NCBI GenBank assembly: GCA_041846495.1
Contig: JBGZEX010000012.1
Location: forward strand, 1-20,395
From: JBGZEX01 sp041846495
Lineage (GTDB): Bacteria > Bacteroidota > Bacteroidia > Bacteroidales > Marinifilaceae
Length of the DNA: 20,395 nucleotides
Direction of reading: 5' to 3'
The notes under the pieces were generated by a model. The model did no database searches and was not told where the DNA came from. It was given only the letters and a program-made list of their open reading frames with translations. Numbering within the stretch: the first letter of the stretch is position 1; each line of letters opens with the position of its first letter. Shown piece by piece: positions 1-6,387 of the stretch. Made by a program: the position numbers and the translations under genes.

Positions 1-144
1 ATAGTAAATGATTTTCAGAGAGCAATAACTGATATCCAATCACACAAAAAAAATATCGACAAGAAATATGAGGACAAGATAAATGATAATAAAAGTCAAT
101 ATGAAGAATCATTGAGGATAATATATTCTTCATTACTGGTATAG
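1..144 (+). CDS. 3' end of an unidentified rightward gene (partial)
   Basis: Frame 1 is open from the window edge to a TAG at 142-144, giving 47 residues. The visible tail is rich in Lys, Asp, Glu, Asn and Gln (it includes DKKYEDKINDNKSQYEESLR), which reads like a charged helical or coiled-coil end of a real protein. The last few residues (IIYSSLLV) are less convincing and may be readthrough past a DNA junction. It overlaps, tail to tail, a leftward reading frame whose sequence stops looking like protein in the same place. The family cannot be recognised from this fragment. Confidence 0.45.
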   Translation: MVNDFQRAITDIQSHKKNIDKKYEDKINDNKSQYEESLRIIYSSLLV

Positions 145-361
145 GGATATCAATACCAGAATATTCTTTTACTGCAGATACTATTTCTTTTATATGTTGC
201 CCCTTGTAGATCCCTTCATTTTGCATGAGATGGAGTCCTTTTTTTACAATAGGAACAAACAAATCCAATGGTCCCTTAGTTAAAGTGCCTGAGTCATTAA
301 TATGAGCAAGCAAGCTGTATGTTACAGCCCGTTTATTTACTAGCAAGTTGCTTTCTTTCAT
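120..361 (-). pseudogene. Truncated gene downstream of the XRE regulator
   Basis: An ATG at 361 opens a leftward frame 11 nt after the stop of the upstream regulator gene, so the two probably formed an operon. About 80 residues look like genuine protein (start MKESNLLVNKRAVTYSLLAH, later KGPLDLFVPIVKKGLHLM and GIDIPIPVMKNIL). Beyond about position 120 the frame stays open to the window edge, but it turns into a low-plausibility run rich in Tyr, Phe, Cys and His that is simply the complement of the rightward gene at 1-144. I infer that the 3' part was lost at a recombination or insertion junction near 115-145. I do not recognise the family with certainty. From memory, similar N-termini occur in long Bacteroidota hypothetical proteins next to XRE regulators. 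Confidence 0.5.
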
Positions 362-372
362 TATAATAAAGT

Positions 373-585
373 TTATTTACTAGTTTTGACTAAATTTTTC
401 ACATCCACTCCCAATATCTCCGCAATCCGGAAGAAGGTTTCGAGGCTGGGTTGGCGTCTGTTACAGACATAGGAATTGACGATACTGAAGCTCTTGCCGA
501 GTTTTTCGGCAAGCCATGTTTGCTTGATACCTTTCTCCTCAAGCACTTCCTTGATTCGATTCATGGGTTTATCCATCACATTCAA
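373..585 (-). CDS. Small XRE/Cro-C1-type helix-turn-helix regulator
   Basis: A 70-residue protein made almost entirely of one Cro/C1-type helix-turn-helix. Helix 1 is NRIKEVLEEKGIKQ (about 9-22), the HTH core is WLAEKLGKSFSIVNSYVCNRR (about 24-44), then PSLETFFRIAEILGVDVKNL closes the five-helix fold. Such proteins bind operator DNA as dimers and usually control their own operon, so autoregulation with the truncated gene 11 nt downstream is a reasonable inference. Candidate starts are Met1 (585), Met4 (576) and Met8 (564). The TATCTTTG box at 603-610 predicts transcription starting near 596, which makes 576 or 564 at least as likely as 585. The fold call is firm and the target is unknown. Confidence 0.85.
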   Translation of the reverse strand: MNVMDKPMNRIKEVLEEKGIKQTWLAEKLGKSFSIVNSYVCNRRQPSLETFFRIAEILGVDVKNLVKTSK

Positions 586-602
586 TCTTCTATTTGATAA
601 CG

Positions 603-634
603 CAAAGATATGAAATGACGTAGCATAGAAAAAG
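603..634 (-). promoter_or_regulatory. Probable promoter of the XRE regulator
   Basis: On the minus strand TATCTTTG (603-610) matches the Bacteroidota -7 consensus TAnnTTTG. A T-rich CTTT/TTTT stretch about 19-20 nt further upstream could serve as the -33 element. The predicted start is about 11-32 nt before the candidate ATG codons. Confidence 0.5.
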
Positions 635-665
635 GGAATGAGAAAATAAATCCTTATTTCCTTAT

Positions 666-824
666 CTATTCTTCATCTCTCTGATAAGTAAAGAGGGTTT
701 CCAAATCCATTAGCTTTTCCTGATTGAGGTAGCATCCCCAAAACCGTCGGAACAAGTCTCAACAGATTCTCTTTTTTGTACTGCTACCGCTTATTTTGAT
801 TAAAAAACCGACTTCTTTTAACAT
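666..824 (-). pseudogene. Possible degraded ORF with an in-frame TGA
   Basis: A leftward frame from an ATG at 824 to a TAG at 666 is interrupted once by TGA at 759-761. The part after the stop reads like a protein C-terminus (DLFRRFWGCYLNQEKLMDLE followed by a short acidic tail). The part before it (MLKEVGFLIKISGSSTKKRI) is also plausible. The two halves are in the same frame, which would fit a point-mutated small gene or the remnant of a larger one in this AT-rich region. No family is recognised, and chance cannot be excluded for a frame this short. Confidence 0.25.
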
Positions 825-842
825 GTTCTTAATTTAATTTAT

Positions 843-850
843 TATATTTG
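843..850 (+). promoter_or_regulatory. TAnnTTTG box before the small membrane ORF
   Basis: TATATTTG matches the Bacteroidota -7 element. No good TTTG -33 box is visible 19-21 nt upstream, since the region there is generally T- and A-rich, so the call rests on one box and its placement. Confidence 0.35.
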
Positions 851-874
851 TCGTATAATCATTTTATATGAGCA

Positions 875-1018
875 ATGTTAATATCCGTAAATACTAAACC
901 GATTTATGAGCTTATCATACAGTACCCCGTCTTGACAGTGCTTACGATAGCCGTATGTCTCATAATCATTGCTGCAGCGATTCTTTTTATTGCAGGCATA
1001 TTTTATACCAAAGAATAG
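875..1018 (+). CDS. Possible 47-residue single-span membrane peptide
   Basis: ATG at 875 to TAG at 1016-1018. A short polar start (MLISVNTKPIYELIIQYP) is followed by about 25 strongly hydrophobic residues (VLTVLTIAVCLIIIAAAILF, IAGIF) and a short polar end, YTKE. This is the layout of a single transmembrane segment with little on either side. A TATATTTG box at 843-850, about 25 nt before the ATG, would place transcription about 18 nt upstream, as in other genes of this window. Small hydrophobic peptides of this shape include type I toxins and regulators of membrane complexes, but nothing here identifies a role. The leftward frame over the same bases has no recognisable domain. Confidence 0.4.
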   Translation: MLISVNTKPIYELIIQYPVLTVLTIAVCLIIIAAAILFIAGIFYTKE

Positions 1019-1346
1019 TCTATTCAAGACCACAAACCGCACAGCCTTAGTCTCCGGCATATTCTCAAAATTTCATCCTTTTTCAATTCCACATCCGGCA
1101 TTACCTTCCCATAGAGATATCACCTTTAAGCTTTTCTTTGAATAAATGCAATGTACGGAGATATTGCGTACGTATTCGCTCCCATCCGCTGCATTCATGA
1201 CTTTAACGCACTTCGTTCGTTACATTTTTGGGAGTTGTTTATCACGCGGTAGCGGATGGTTTTATGGACAAACTACATATTGTCATCAGTGCATTAAAAA
1301 AGAATAGAAGTGCTAAGTATTAAGAGAGTATCCCGATAAGCATACC
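1019..1346. other. Intergenic stretch without a recognised gene
   Basis: Neither strand shows a convincing coding sequence. A 33-codon rightward frame (1151-1252) exists but has no recognisable features. The segment contains two inverted repeats that share bases: CCATCCGCT (1182-1190) with AGCGGATGG (1251-1259), and CTCCCA (1179-1184) with TGGGAG (1229-1234). They could fold as alternative hairpins. No tRNA or known structured RNA was recognised. Confidence 0.4.
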
Positions 1347-1381
1347 AAAAATCGCAGCAAGTTATTATCTTACTGCGATTT
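1347..1381 (-). terminator. Rho-independent terminator of dnaK
   Basis: On the minus strand, 34 nt past the dnaK stop, AAATCGCAGTAAG and CTTGCTGCGATTT form a 13-bp stem with one T-G wobble around a 7-nt loop (ATAATAA). A run of five T follows (1347-1351). Shape and placement fit an intrinsic terminator for leftward transcription. Confidence 0.75.
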
Positions 1382-1414
1382 ACTATTTATTTGGCGACTC
1401 GTTTTTGAGCGGAA

Positions 1415-3331
1415 TTATTTCACTTCTTCGAAGTCCACATCGGTGACGTCGGCTTTGGAGTCGGCTTGAGCACCGGCAGGTTCGGACTGAGTGCTTTGCG
1501 AAGCTCCGGCGGATGCTCCGGAAGCTGCATTCTGGGCATTGTACATCTCTTGAGATGCGGCCTGGAATACATTGTTCAATTTATCGATAGCTGCATTTAT
1601 CGCCTGTATATTCTGCGATTTATGAGCTTCCTTAAGTTCGTTCAACGCCGCTTCTATCGGCTGCTTTTTATCCGCAGGCAATTTATCCCCGAATTCTTTC
1701 AACTGTTTCTCCGTCTGGAAAATCATTGAATCCGCTTTATTAATGGTATCGATTCTCTCCTTCTCGGCTTTATCGGCTTCGGCATTTGCAGCGGCTTCGT
1801 CCTTCATCCGCTTGATTTCCTCATCGGACAGACCGGAAGAGGCTTCGATACGGATAGATTGCTCCTTACCGGTAGCTTTATCTTTGGCCGATACCTGCAA
1901 GATTCCGTTGGCATCGATATCAAAGGTCACCTCTATCTGAGGCACTCCTCTCGGAGCAGGCGGAATACTGTCCAGATGGAAACGGCCTATGGTTTTATTA
2001 TCCTTGGCCATGGAACGTTCTCCCTGCAGAATGTGAATTTCAACGGAAGGCTGATTGTCGGCAGCCGTAGAGAACACCTCCGATTTTTTGGTCGGAATGG
2101 TGGTGTTGGCTTCGATAAGCCGGGTCATTACACCTCCCAAAGTCTCTATACCGAGAGAAAGAGGAGTTACGTCCAAAAGCAGCACATCTTTCACTTCGCC
2201 CGTCAAAACACCGCCTTGGATAGCCGCTCCGACAGCCACTACTTCGTCGGGATTGACTCCTTTGGAAGGAGTTTTGCCGAAAAAGCTCTCCACCTTCTGT
2301 TGCACGGCAGGAATACGGGTGGAACCGCCCACCAATATCACTTCATCGATCTGGGAAGCCGATATATTCGCATCGGCCAAAGCTTTACGACAAGGCTCTA
2401 TGGTAGCCTGCACCAGGTGATCCGTCAATTTGTCGAATTGAGCCCGGGTCAACGTACGCACCAAATGTTTGGGTATACCGTCGATAGGGAATATGTAAGG
2501 CAGATTGATTTCCGTAGAAACCGAACTGGACAACTCGATTTTCGCTTTTTCTGCCGCTTCCTTCAAACGCTGATGCGCCATCGGATCTTTACGGATATCC
2601 ACCCCTTCGTCTTTTTTGAATTCGTCGGCCAACCAGTTCACAATAACATCGTCGAAATCATCGCCGCCCAAATGCGTATCGCCATTGGTCGATTTTACTT
2701 CAAAAACACCGTCTCCCAATTCCAAAATGGAAATATCGAAAGTTCCTCCTCCCAAATCGAAGACGGCTATTTTCATATCCTTATCCTTTTTGTCCAGACC
2801 GTAACACAAGGCTGCCGCCGTAGGTTCGTTTATAATACGCCTTACTTTAAGTCCCGCAATCTCTCCGGCTTCTTTTGTGGCTTGACGCTGGGAATCGTTA
2901 AAATAAGCGGGAACGGTAATTACGGCCTCGGTCACTTCCTGTCCTATATAATCCTCCGCAGTTTTTTTCATCTTCTGAAGTATCATTGCGGAAATTTCCT
3001 GAGGAGAATATTTCCGATCTTCTATCTCTACACGCGGAGTGTTGTTATCTCCACGCACCACTTTATAAGTAACCCGGTTTACTTCTCCGCTGATCTGATC
3101 GTAGGTTTCTCCCATAAAACGCTTTATGGAATAAACGGTTTTCAGAGGATTGGTTATGGCTTGACGTTTGGCCGGATCTCCCACCTTACGTTCTCCGTTT
3201 TCAACAAAAGCGACGATCGAAGGCGTAGTCCGTCTTCCTTCGCTATTCGGTATAACCACCGGTTCATTACCTTCCATAACGGAAACACATGAGTTGGTGG
3301 TTCCTAAATCTATTCCAATTATTTTTCCCAT
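1415..3331 (-). CDS. dnaK: Hsp70 molecular chaperone DnaK
   Basis: Cytoplasmic ATP-dependent chaperone that binds exposed hydrophobic peptide segments and works with DnaJ and GrpE in folding and heat-shock recovery. The 638-residue length is normal. The nucleotide-binding domain shows phosphate-1 motif GIDLGTTNS (about 5-13), phosphate-2 motif VFDLGGGTFD (about 190-200) and the adenosine motif VGGSTRIP (about 335-342). The hydrophobic interdomain linker DVLLLDVTPLSLGIE and the beta-sandwich substrate domain follow. The helical lid ends in an Ala/Gly/Ser/Gln-rich tail closing with the typical acidic end DVTDVDFEEVK. grpE and dnaJ are not adjacent. The gene has its own promoter-like boxes at 3376-3408 and a terminator, so it is probably a single-gene unit. 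No CIRCE element is visible. Confidence 0.98.
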   Translation of the reverse strand: MGKIIGIDLGTTNSCVSVMEGNEPVVIPNSEGRRTTPSIVAFVENGERKVGDPAKRQAITNPLKTVYSIKRFMGETYDQISGEVNRVTYKVVRGDNNTPRVEIEDRKYSPQEISAMILQKMKKTAEDYIGQEVTEAVITVPAYFNDSQRQATKEAGEIAGLKVRRIINEPTAAALCYGLDKKDKDMKIAVFDLGGGTFDISILELGDGVFEVKSTNGDTHLGGDDFDDVIVNWLADEFKKDEGVDIRKDPMAHQRLKEAAEKAKIELSSSVSTEINLPYIFPIDGIPKHLVRTLTRAQFDKLTDHLVQATIEPCRKALADANISASQIDEVILVGGSTRIPAVQQKVESFFGKTPSKGVNPDEVVAVGAAIQGGVLTGEVKDVLLLDVTPLSLGIETLGGVMTRLIEANTTIPTKKSEVFSTAADNQPSVEIHILQGERSMAKDNKTIGRFHLDSIPPAPRGVPQIEVTFDIDANGILQVSAKDKATGKEQSIRIEASSGLSDEEIKRMKDEAAANAEADKAEKERIDTINKADSMIFQTEKQLKEFGDKLPADKKQPIEAALNELKEAHKSQNIQAINAAIDKLNNVFQAASQEMYNAQNAASGASAGASQSTQSEPAGAQADSKADVTDVDFEEVK

Positions 3332-3375
3332 AGTATTCTGATTTTTCTAATATTTTTTATCCATTGCTTATACGG

Positions 3376-3408
3376 CAAACATGATGCCATGCGTTTTTTT
3401 AAGTCAAA
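3376..3408 (-). promoter_or_regulatory. Probable dnaK promoter
   Basis: On the minus strand a TTTG (3405-3408) is followed after 21 nt by CATGTTTG (3376-3383). The latter differs from the Bacteroidota -7 consensus TAnnTTTG only at its first base. The predicted transcription start near 3369 gives a leader of about 38 nt before the ATG at 3331. Confidence 0.5.
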
Positions 3409-3431
3409 AATACGAACGCCTCCACATTTTT

Positions 3432-3458
3432 GTCACTCCACACTGCCATTTCGTCACT
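3432..3458 (-). promoter_or_regulatory. Tandem AGTGAC motif upstream of the dnaK promoter
   Basis: Read on the minus strand, AGTGACGAAATG and AGTGACAAAAATG occur as direct repeats 21 nt apart (two helical turns). They end 23 bp before the -33 box of dnaK, and the distal copy overlaps the htpG stop codon. The spacing suggests two regulator sites on the same DNA face, but no known regulator matches. Confidence 0.3.
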
Positions 3459-5511
3459 ATTTGTCGATAATTTCTATACTGCGGTTTACAAAACGGCTCA
3501 AAGCCTCGCCTTTCAATAAGCCATTCGCAAGAAGCGCCAAATCTATGAGCTGGCCGACCGGTTTATGCTCTTTGGCAAAATCGCCCAAAACTTTCTTCCG
3601 CTTATCCTCCAATGCGGATATCTCCTTTTCACATTCTTCTATCCTGTCCTTATCCACCTGAGGCATTTCCTCCGATTTTTTATCCTTATTCAAATCCTTA
3701 ATTTCGGCTTTTTTATTCTCTTCGGCTTTTATAGCCTCTCGAATGGGGTCGAGAGTAGCCGCCAACTGGGTTTTCTCTGCCTGGAGGATACGGTCAATCA
3801 CGGGGTGATCCGTATTGATGACAAGGGAAAAATGGTCTCCCATCGCTCCGTAAAAACTCATCCCCGGATTCATAGCCGCCATTTCTTTCATACGTCGCAT
3901 AAATTCCGAACGGGTCACCATCACCGGTTTTTCCTCTGCTCCCAAAGCTTCGAAAGCTACATTGAAAACCGCTTCTCCCTTGGGCAATTGAGAATCGAAT
4001 ATCGTTTGCATATCCTTTCTCTCCTCTTCCGAAAATTTGATTTTCCTTGAAGTGTCCTTAGCGATAAGCTTATCCAATACATCGGAGTCGACCCGCAGTA
4101 TACGGTGTTTTTCGTTTTTCTGCTCCATATAACCGATAAAATGGGTATCCAATTGGCCGTCCAGCATCAAAACTTCGTATCCCCGGGCTTTGGCATTTTC
4201 AATATAAGTATATTGCTCCTCTTTATCGGTGGCATACAGATATACGATATTTCCGTCCTTATCGGTTTGATTCGATTTGACGAGGTTATCGAATTCCTCT
4301 ATCGTATGGTATTTATCCTCCGTCGTCTTGAGCAAAACGATATCTTTGGCTCTCTCTGCAAATTTTTCGTCCGTAAGCATTCCATATTCTATGAACACTT
4401 TAAGATCATCCCATTTTTTTTCATAATCGGGACGGTTGTCTTTGAAAATATCCGCCAGACTGTCGCATACTTTTTTAGTTATATGACTCGATATCTTCTT
4501 TACATTCCGGTCGCTTTGGAGATAGGAACGGGATACGTTCAAAGGAATATCCACAGAATCGATAACACCGTGCAAAAGCGTAAGATAATCCGGCACGATA
4601 CCCTCTACCGAATCGGTTACGAAGACCTGATTGCAATACAACTGTATTTTATTTCGTTGCAATTCCAGTTTCGTATCTATTTTGGGAAAATACAAAATAC
4701 CGGTGAGATTAAAAGGATAATCCACATTCAAATGTATATGGAAAAGAGGATCGTTGGCCATAGGATAAAGCGTGCGGTAAAAATTCCTGTAATCCTCCTC
4801 TTTCAAATCCACAGGCTTCCGGGTCCATGCAGGTTCCGTGTCGTTGATTATGTTGTCCTCCGCCGTCTCCACTTCCTTTCCGTCCTTCCATTCCTTCTTC
4901 TTGCCGAATACGATAGGTACAGGCAGGAATTTACAATATTTATTCAACAATTCCTTCAACTTATTTTCTTCAAGGAACTCTTTATCTTCTTCGTTTATAT
5001 GCAGGATAATGTCGGTCCCTCTTTCCGCACGTTCGTCCTCGACAAGCGAATATTCGGGATCTCCTTTACAACTCCAACGCACGGCCCGGCTTCCTTCCTT
5101 ATACGATTTGGTAAGAATCTCCACCCGATCGCTCACCATAAAAGCCGAATAAAATCCGAGTCCGAAATGTCCGATTATAGTCGCCGCATCGTCTTTATGC
5201 TTTTCCAAAAATTCTTCGGCTCCGGAAAAGGCGATCTGGTTGATGTATTTATCCACTTCCTCCGCCGTCATTCCGATACCGTTATCGGATACCGTAAGCG
5301 TCCCTTTAGTCTTATCCGCAACGACATTTACTTTAAGTTCGCCCAATTCTCCCTTGAAATCGTCGGTTTTGGCAACAACTTTCAGCTTTTGAACCGCATC
5401 GACGGCATTAGACACTATTTCACGCAAGAATATATCGTGATCCGAATAGAGAAATTTCTTAATTATCGGGAATAAATCATGAGTAGATACTCCTATTTTT
5501 CCATTTGCCAT
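3457..5511 (-). CDS. htpG: Hsp90 chaperone HtpG
   Basis: Cytoplasmic dimeric ATP-dependent chaperone that remodels client proteins together with the DnaK system. The N-terminal GHKL ATPase domain shows FLREIVSNAVDAVQKL (about 29-45, carrying the catalytic Glu and ATP-site Asn), DNGIGM (about 76-81) and the lid glycine motif GHFGLGFYSAFMV (about 114-126). A middle domain and a C-terminal dimerisation domain follow. At 684 residues it is longer than E. coli HtpG (624). The extra length includes a Lys/Glu-rich charged segment at about 600-650 (NKKAEIKDLNKDKKSEEMPQ) followed by a hydrophobic dimer helix, a form I associate with Bacteroidota HtpG. It is upstream of dnaK on the same strand with a 125-bp gap, but dnaK has its own promoter. 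Confidence 0.97.
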   Translation of the reverse strand: MANGKIGVSTHDLFPIIKKFLYSDHDIFLREIVSNAVDAVQKLKVVAKTDDFKGELGELKVNVVADKTKGTLTVSDNGIGMTAEEVDKYINQIAFSGAEEFLEKHKDDAATIIGHFGLGFYSAFMVSDRVEILTKSYKEGSRAVRWSCKGDPEYSLVEDERAERGTDIILHINEEDKEFLEENKLKELLNKYCKFLPVPIVFGKKKEWKDGKEVETAEDNIINDTEPAWTRKPVDLKEEDYRNFYRTLYPMANDPLFHIHLNVDYPFNLTGILYFPKIDTKLELQRNKIQLYCNQVFVTDSVEGIVPDYLTLLHGVIDSVDIPLNVSRSYLQSDRNVKKISSHITKKVCDSLADIFKDNRPDYEKKWDDLKVFIEYGMLTDEKFAERAKDIVLLKTTEDKYHTIEEFDNLVKSNQTDKDGNIVYLYATDKEEQYTYIENAKARGYEVLMLDGQLDTHFIGYMEQKNEKHRILRVDSDVLDKLIAKDTSRKIKFSEEERKDMQTIFDSQLPKGEAVFNVAFEALGAEEKPVMVTRSEFMRRMKEMAAMNPGMSFYGAMGDHFSLVINTDHPVIDRILQAEKTQLAATLDPIREAIKAEENKKAEIKDLNKDKKSEEMPQVDKDRIEECEKEISALEDKRKKVLGDFAKEHKPVGQLIDLALLANGLLKGEALSRFVNRSIEIIDK

Positions 5512-5615
5512 AGTATGATATTTTAAATTATACTTATTTTCATGTCCTATGACAAGGCAATTCCCATGCCAACCAAGGAAATCCCGTTATTCCCATTCGA
5601 AATGCGAATTAGCGC

Positions 5616-5639
5616 TGACATTTTATGACGTTATGTCAT
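5616..5639 (-). promoter_or_regulatory. Dyad-symmetric element upstream of htpG
   Basis: About 105 bp before the htpG start, TGACAT (5616-5621) and ATGTCA (5633-5638) form an inverted repeat. It is nested with ATGAC (5625-5629) and GTCAT (5635-5639). No clear TAnnTTTG promoter is visible between this element and the htpG ATG, so htpG may use an alternative sigma factor or a divergent promoter. Binding-site function is inferred only from symmetry and position. Confidence 0.3.
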
Positions 5640-5732
5640 GCGGCAAATAAAGAGAGTCGAAAACGGAGCATTTATAAAAACCTCGAACGGCAAACCGACC
5701 GATTTAAATTGAAAACAGAGGACAATTAAGCC

Positions 5733-6083
5733 CTACTCTGCTCCCGGTCTTTTTCTCCAGGGCAATTTTTCATATACGAGACGATATGAATGATTTATCC
5801 ATTCCAGAATGCAATTGTCCGGCATATCTCTTTCGATATAAATCATATTCCAATGTTTTTTATTCATATGCCAAGCCGGTCGTACCGCAGCATATTCCTC
5901 TCTCAATCGGACAGCTTGCTCCGGCTCGCATTTAACCATAATAAAATGCTCTTCGGCAATCAGCGGCATCAACAAAAACATTTTATTGCATAATTTAAAT
6001 ACCAAGGTATTATCATCGAAAGGAAATTCCTCACAAACTCCATCCATTTGCATGCAATAATCACGTACCTCTTGAATATTCAT
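5733..6083 (-). CDS. MmcQ/YjbR-family protein
   Basis: A 116-residue protein of the MmcQ/YjbR family, a small CyaY-like alpha/beta fold proposed to bind DNA but without a settled biochemical role. The family pattern is clear: an N-terminal helix with CMQMDGVCEEFPFDDNTLVF (about 10-29), the strand pair KMFLLMPL and FIMVKCEPEQAVRLREEY, then AWHMNKKHWNMIYIERDMPD and a C-terminal helix with WINHSYRLVYEKLP. Size is normal and there is no signal peptide or membrane span. The ATG at 6083 is the natural start. A TAGTTTTG box at 6236-6243 lies about 150 nt upstream. The gene sits between htpG and miaA with wide gaps on both sides, so it is probably transcribed alone. The function of this copy is unknown. 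Confidence 0.88.
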   Translation of the reverse strand: MNIQEVRDYCMQMDGVCEEFPFDDNTLVFKLCNKMFLLMPLIAEEHFIMVKCEPEQAVRLREEYAAVRPAWHMNKKHWNMIYIERDMPDNCILEWINHSYRLVYEKLPWRKRPGAE

Positions 6084-6227
6084 AACTTTTAAAATAATCT
6101 TGTCTAAATTCTACGAAGAAAATTTCAATCGTTTTTCAAACGATACACAGTCTTTACGGCAATAGTGGTTCCCTCGCTTGCTGCAAATTGCAATATACAT
6201 AAATAAGCCGTATATAAATTTCAAAAC

Positions 6228-6280
6228 CCTTTCTGCAAAACTAATTATTTTAAAACTCAACTCGATAAAAATTCACATCC
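6228..6280. repeat. Intergenic repeat, copy A (downstream of miaA)
   Basis: This 53-bp core matches 7318-7370 at 48 of 53 positions, and all five differences are transitions. Weaker similarity continues to about 6380: shared CATCGGA, then TTGAAAATyAAC and AATAATCGAA. The copy therefore reaches the 3' end of miaA. Confidence 0.7.
6236..6243 (-). promoter_or_regulatory. TAnnTTTG promoter box, probably for the YjbR-family gene
   Basis: TAGTTTTG on the minus strand is identical, with its flanks, to the box in front of miaA. If active it would give a leader of about 145 nt before the ATG at 6083, unusually long for this window. It may instead be a decayed copy produced by duplication. Confidence 0.4.
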
Positions 6281-6387
6281 ATTTTCAGACTCATTGACAT
6301 TTATCGATTTACATCGGAAAGACTTGGCATAAACTATCGAAAAATACGAGTTTTCAATTTGAAAATCAACGGAAATAATCGAAAAAA

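Larger units (their letters stand above)
6084..6387. other. Intergenic region between miaA and the YjbR-family gene
   Basis: No gene is seen. The region contains one copy of a repeat also found upstream of miaA, including a TAGTTTTG promoter box (6236-6243, minus strand). It also has an 8-bp inverted repeat TCGATAAA/TTTATCGA (6262-6269 and 6300-6307) and a 15-bp palindrome TTTTCAATTTGAAAA (6351-6365) 23 bp past the miaA stop. The palindrome lacks a proper loop and U-tract, so it is not a convincing terminator. Confidence 0.5.

Noticed and set aside
878..1060. Leftward 60-codon frame over the small membrane ORF
   Set aside because: No domain, an odd Cys/Tyr/Arg-rich composition and no promoter box. 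The rightward frame over the same bases is the more coherent reading, although neither is proven.
1178..1236. tRNA-like fold suggested by a 6-bp end stem about 58 nt apart
   Set aside because: No D-arm, anticodon arm or T-loop consensus, and too short for a tRNA.
1151..1252. Rightward 33-codon ORF
   Set aside because: Short, no promoter box, no recognisable feature, and its 3' end lies within a hairpin arm.
1859..3292. Long rightward open frame (477 codons) opposite dnaK
   Set aside because: It is the antisense of a clear dnaK coding sequence, has no recognisable domain, and is explained by codon bias that keeps stops out of the complementary frame.
3332..3456. CIRCE (HrcA) operator upstream of dnaK
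   Set aside because: TTAGCACTC with its inverted partner is not present. Only the GTGAC direct repeats are seen.
4105..5475. Long rightward open frame (456 codons) opposite htpG
   Set aside because: Antisense shadow rich in Phe, Ile and Arg with no domain, lying fully inside htpG.
6351..6365. Palindrome TTTTCAATTTGAAAA as a miaA terminator
   Set aside because: The arms leave a single central base and no loop, there is no GC-rich stem and no U-tract after it.
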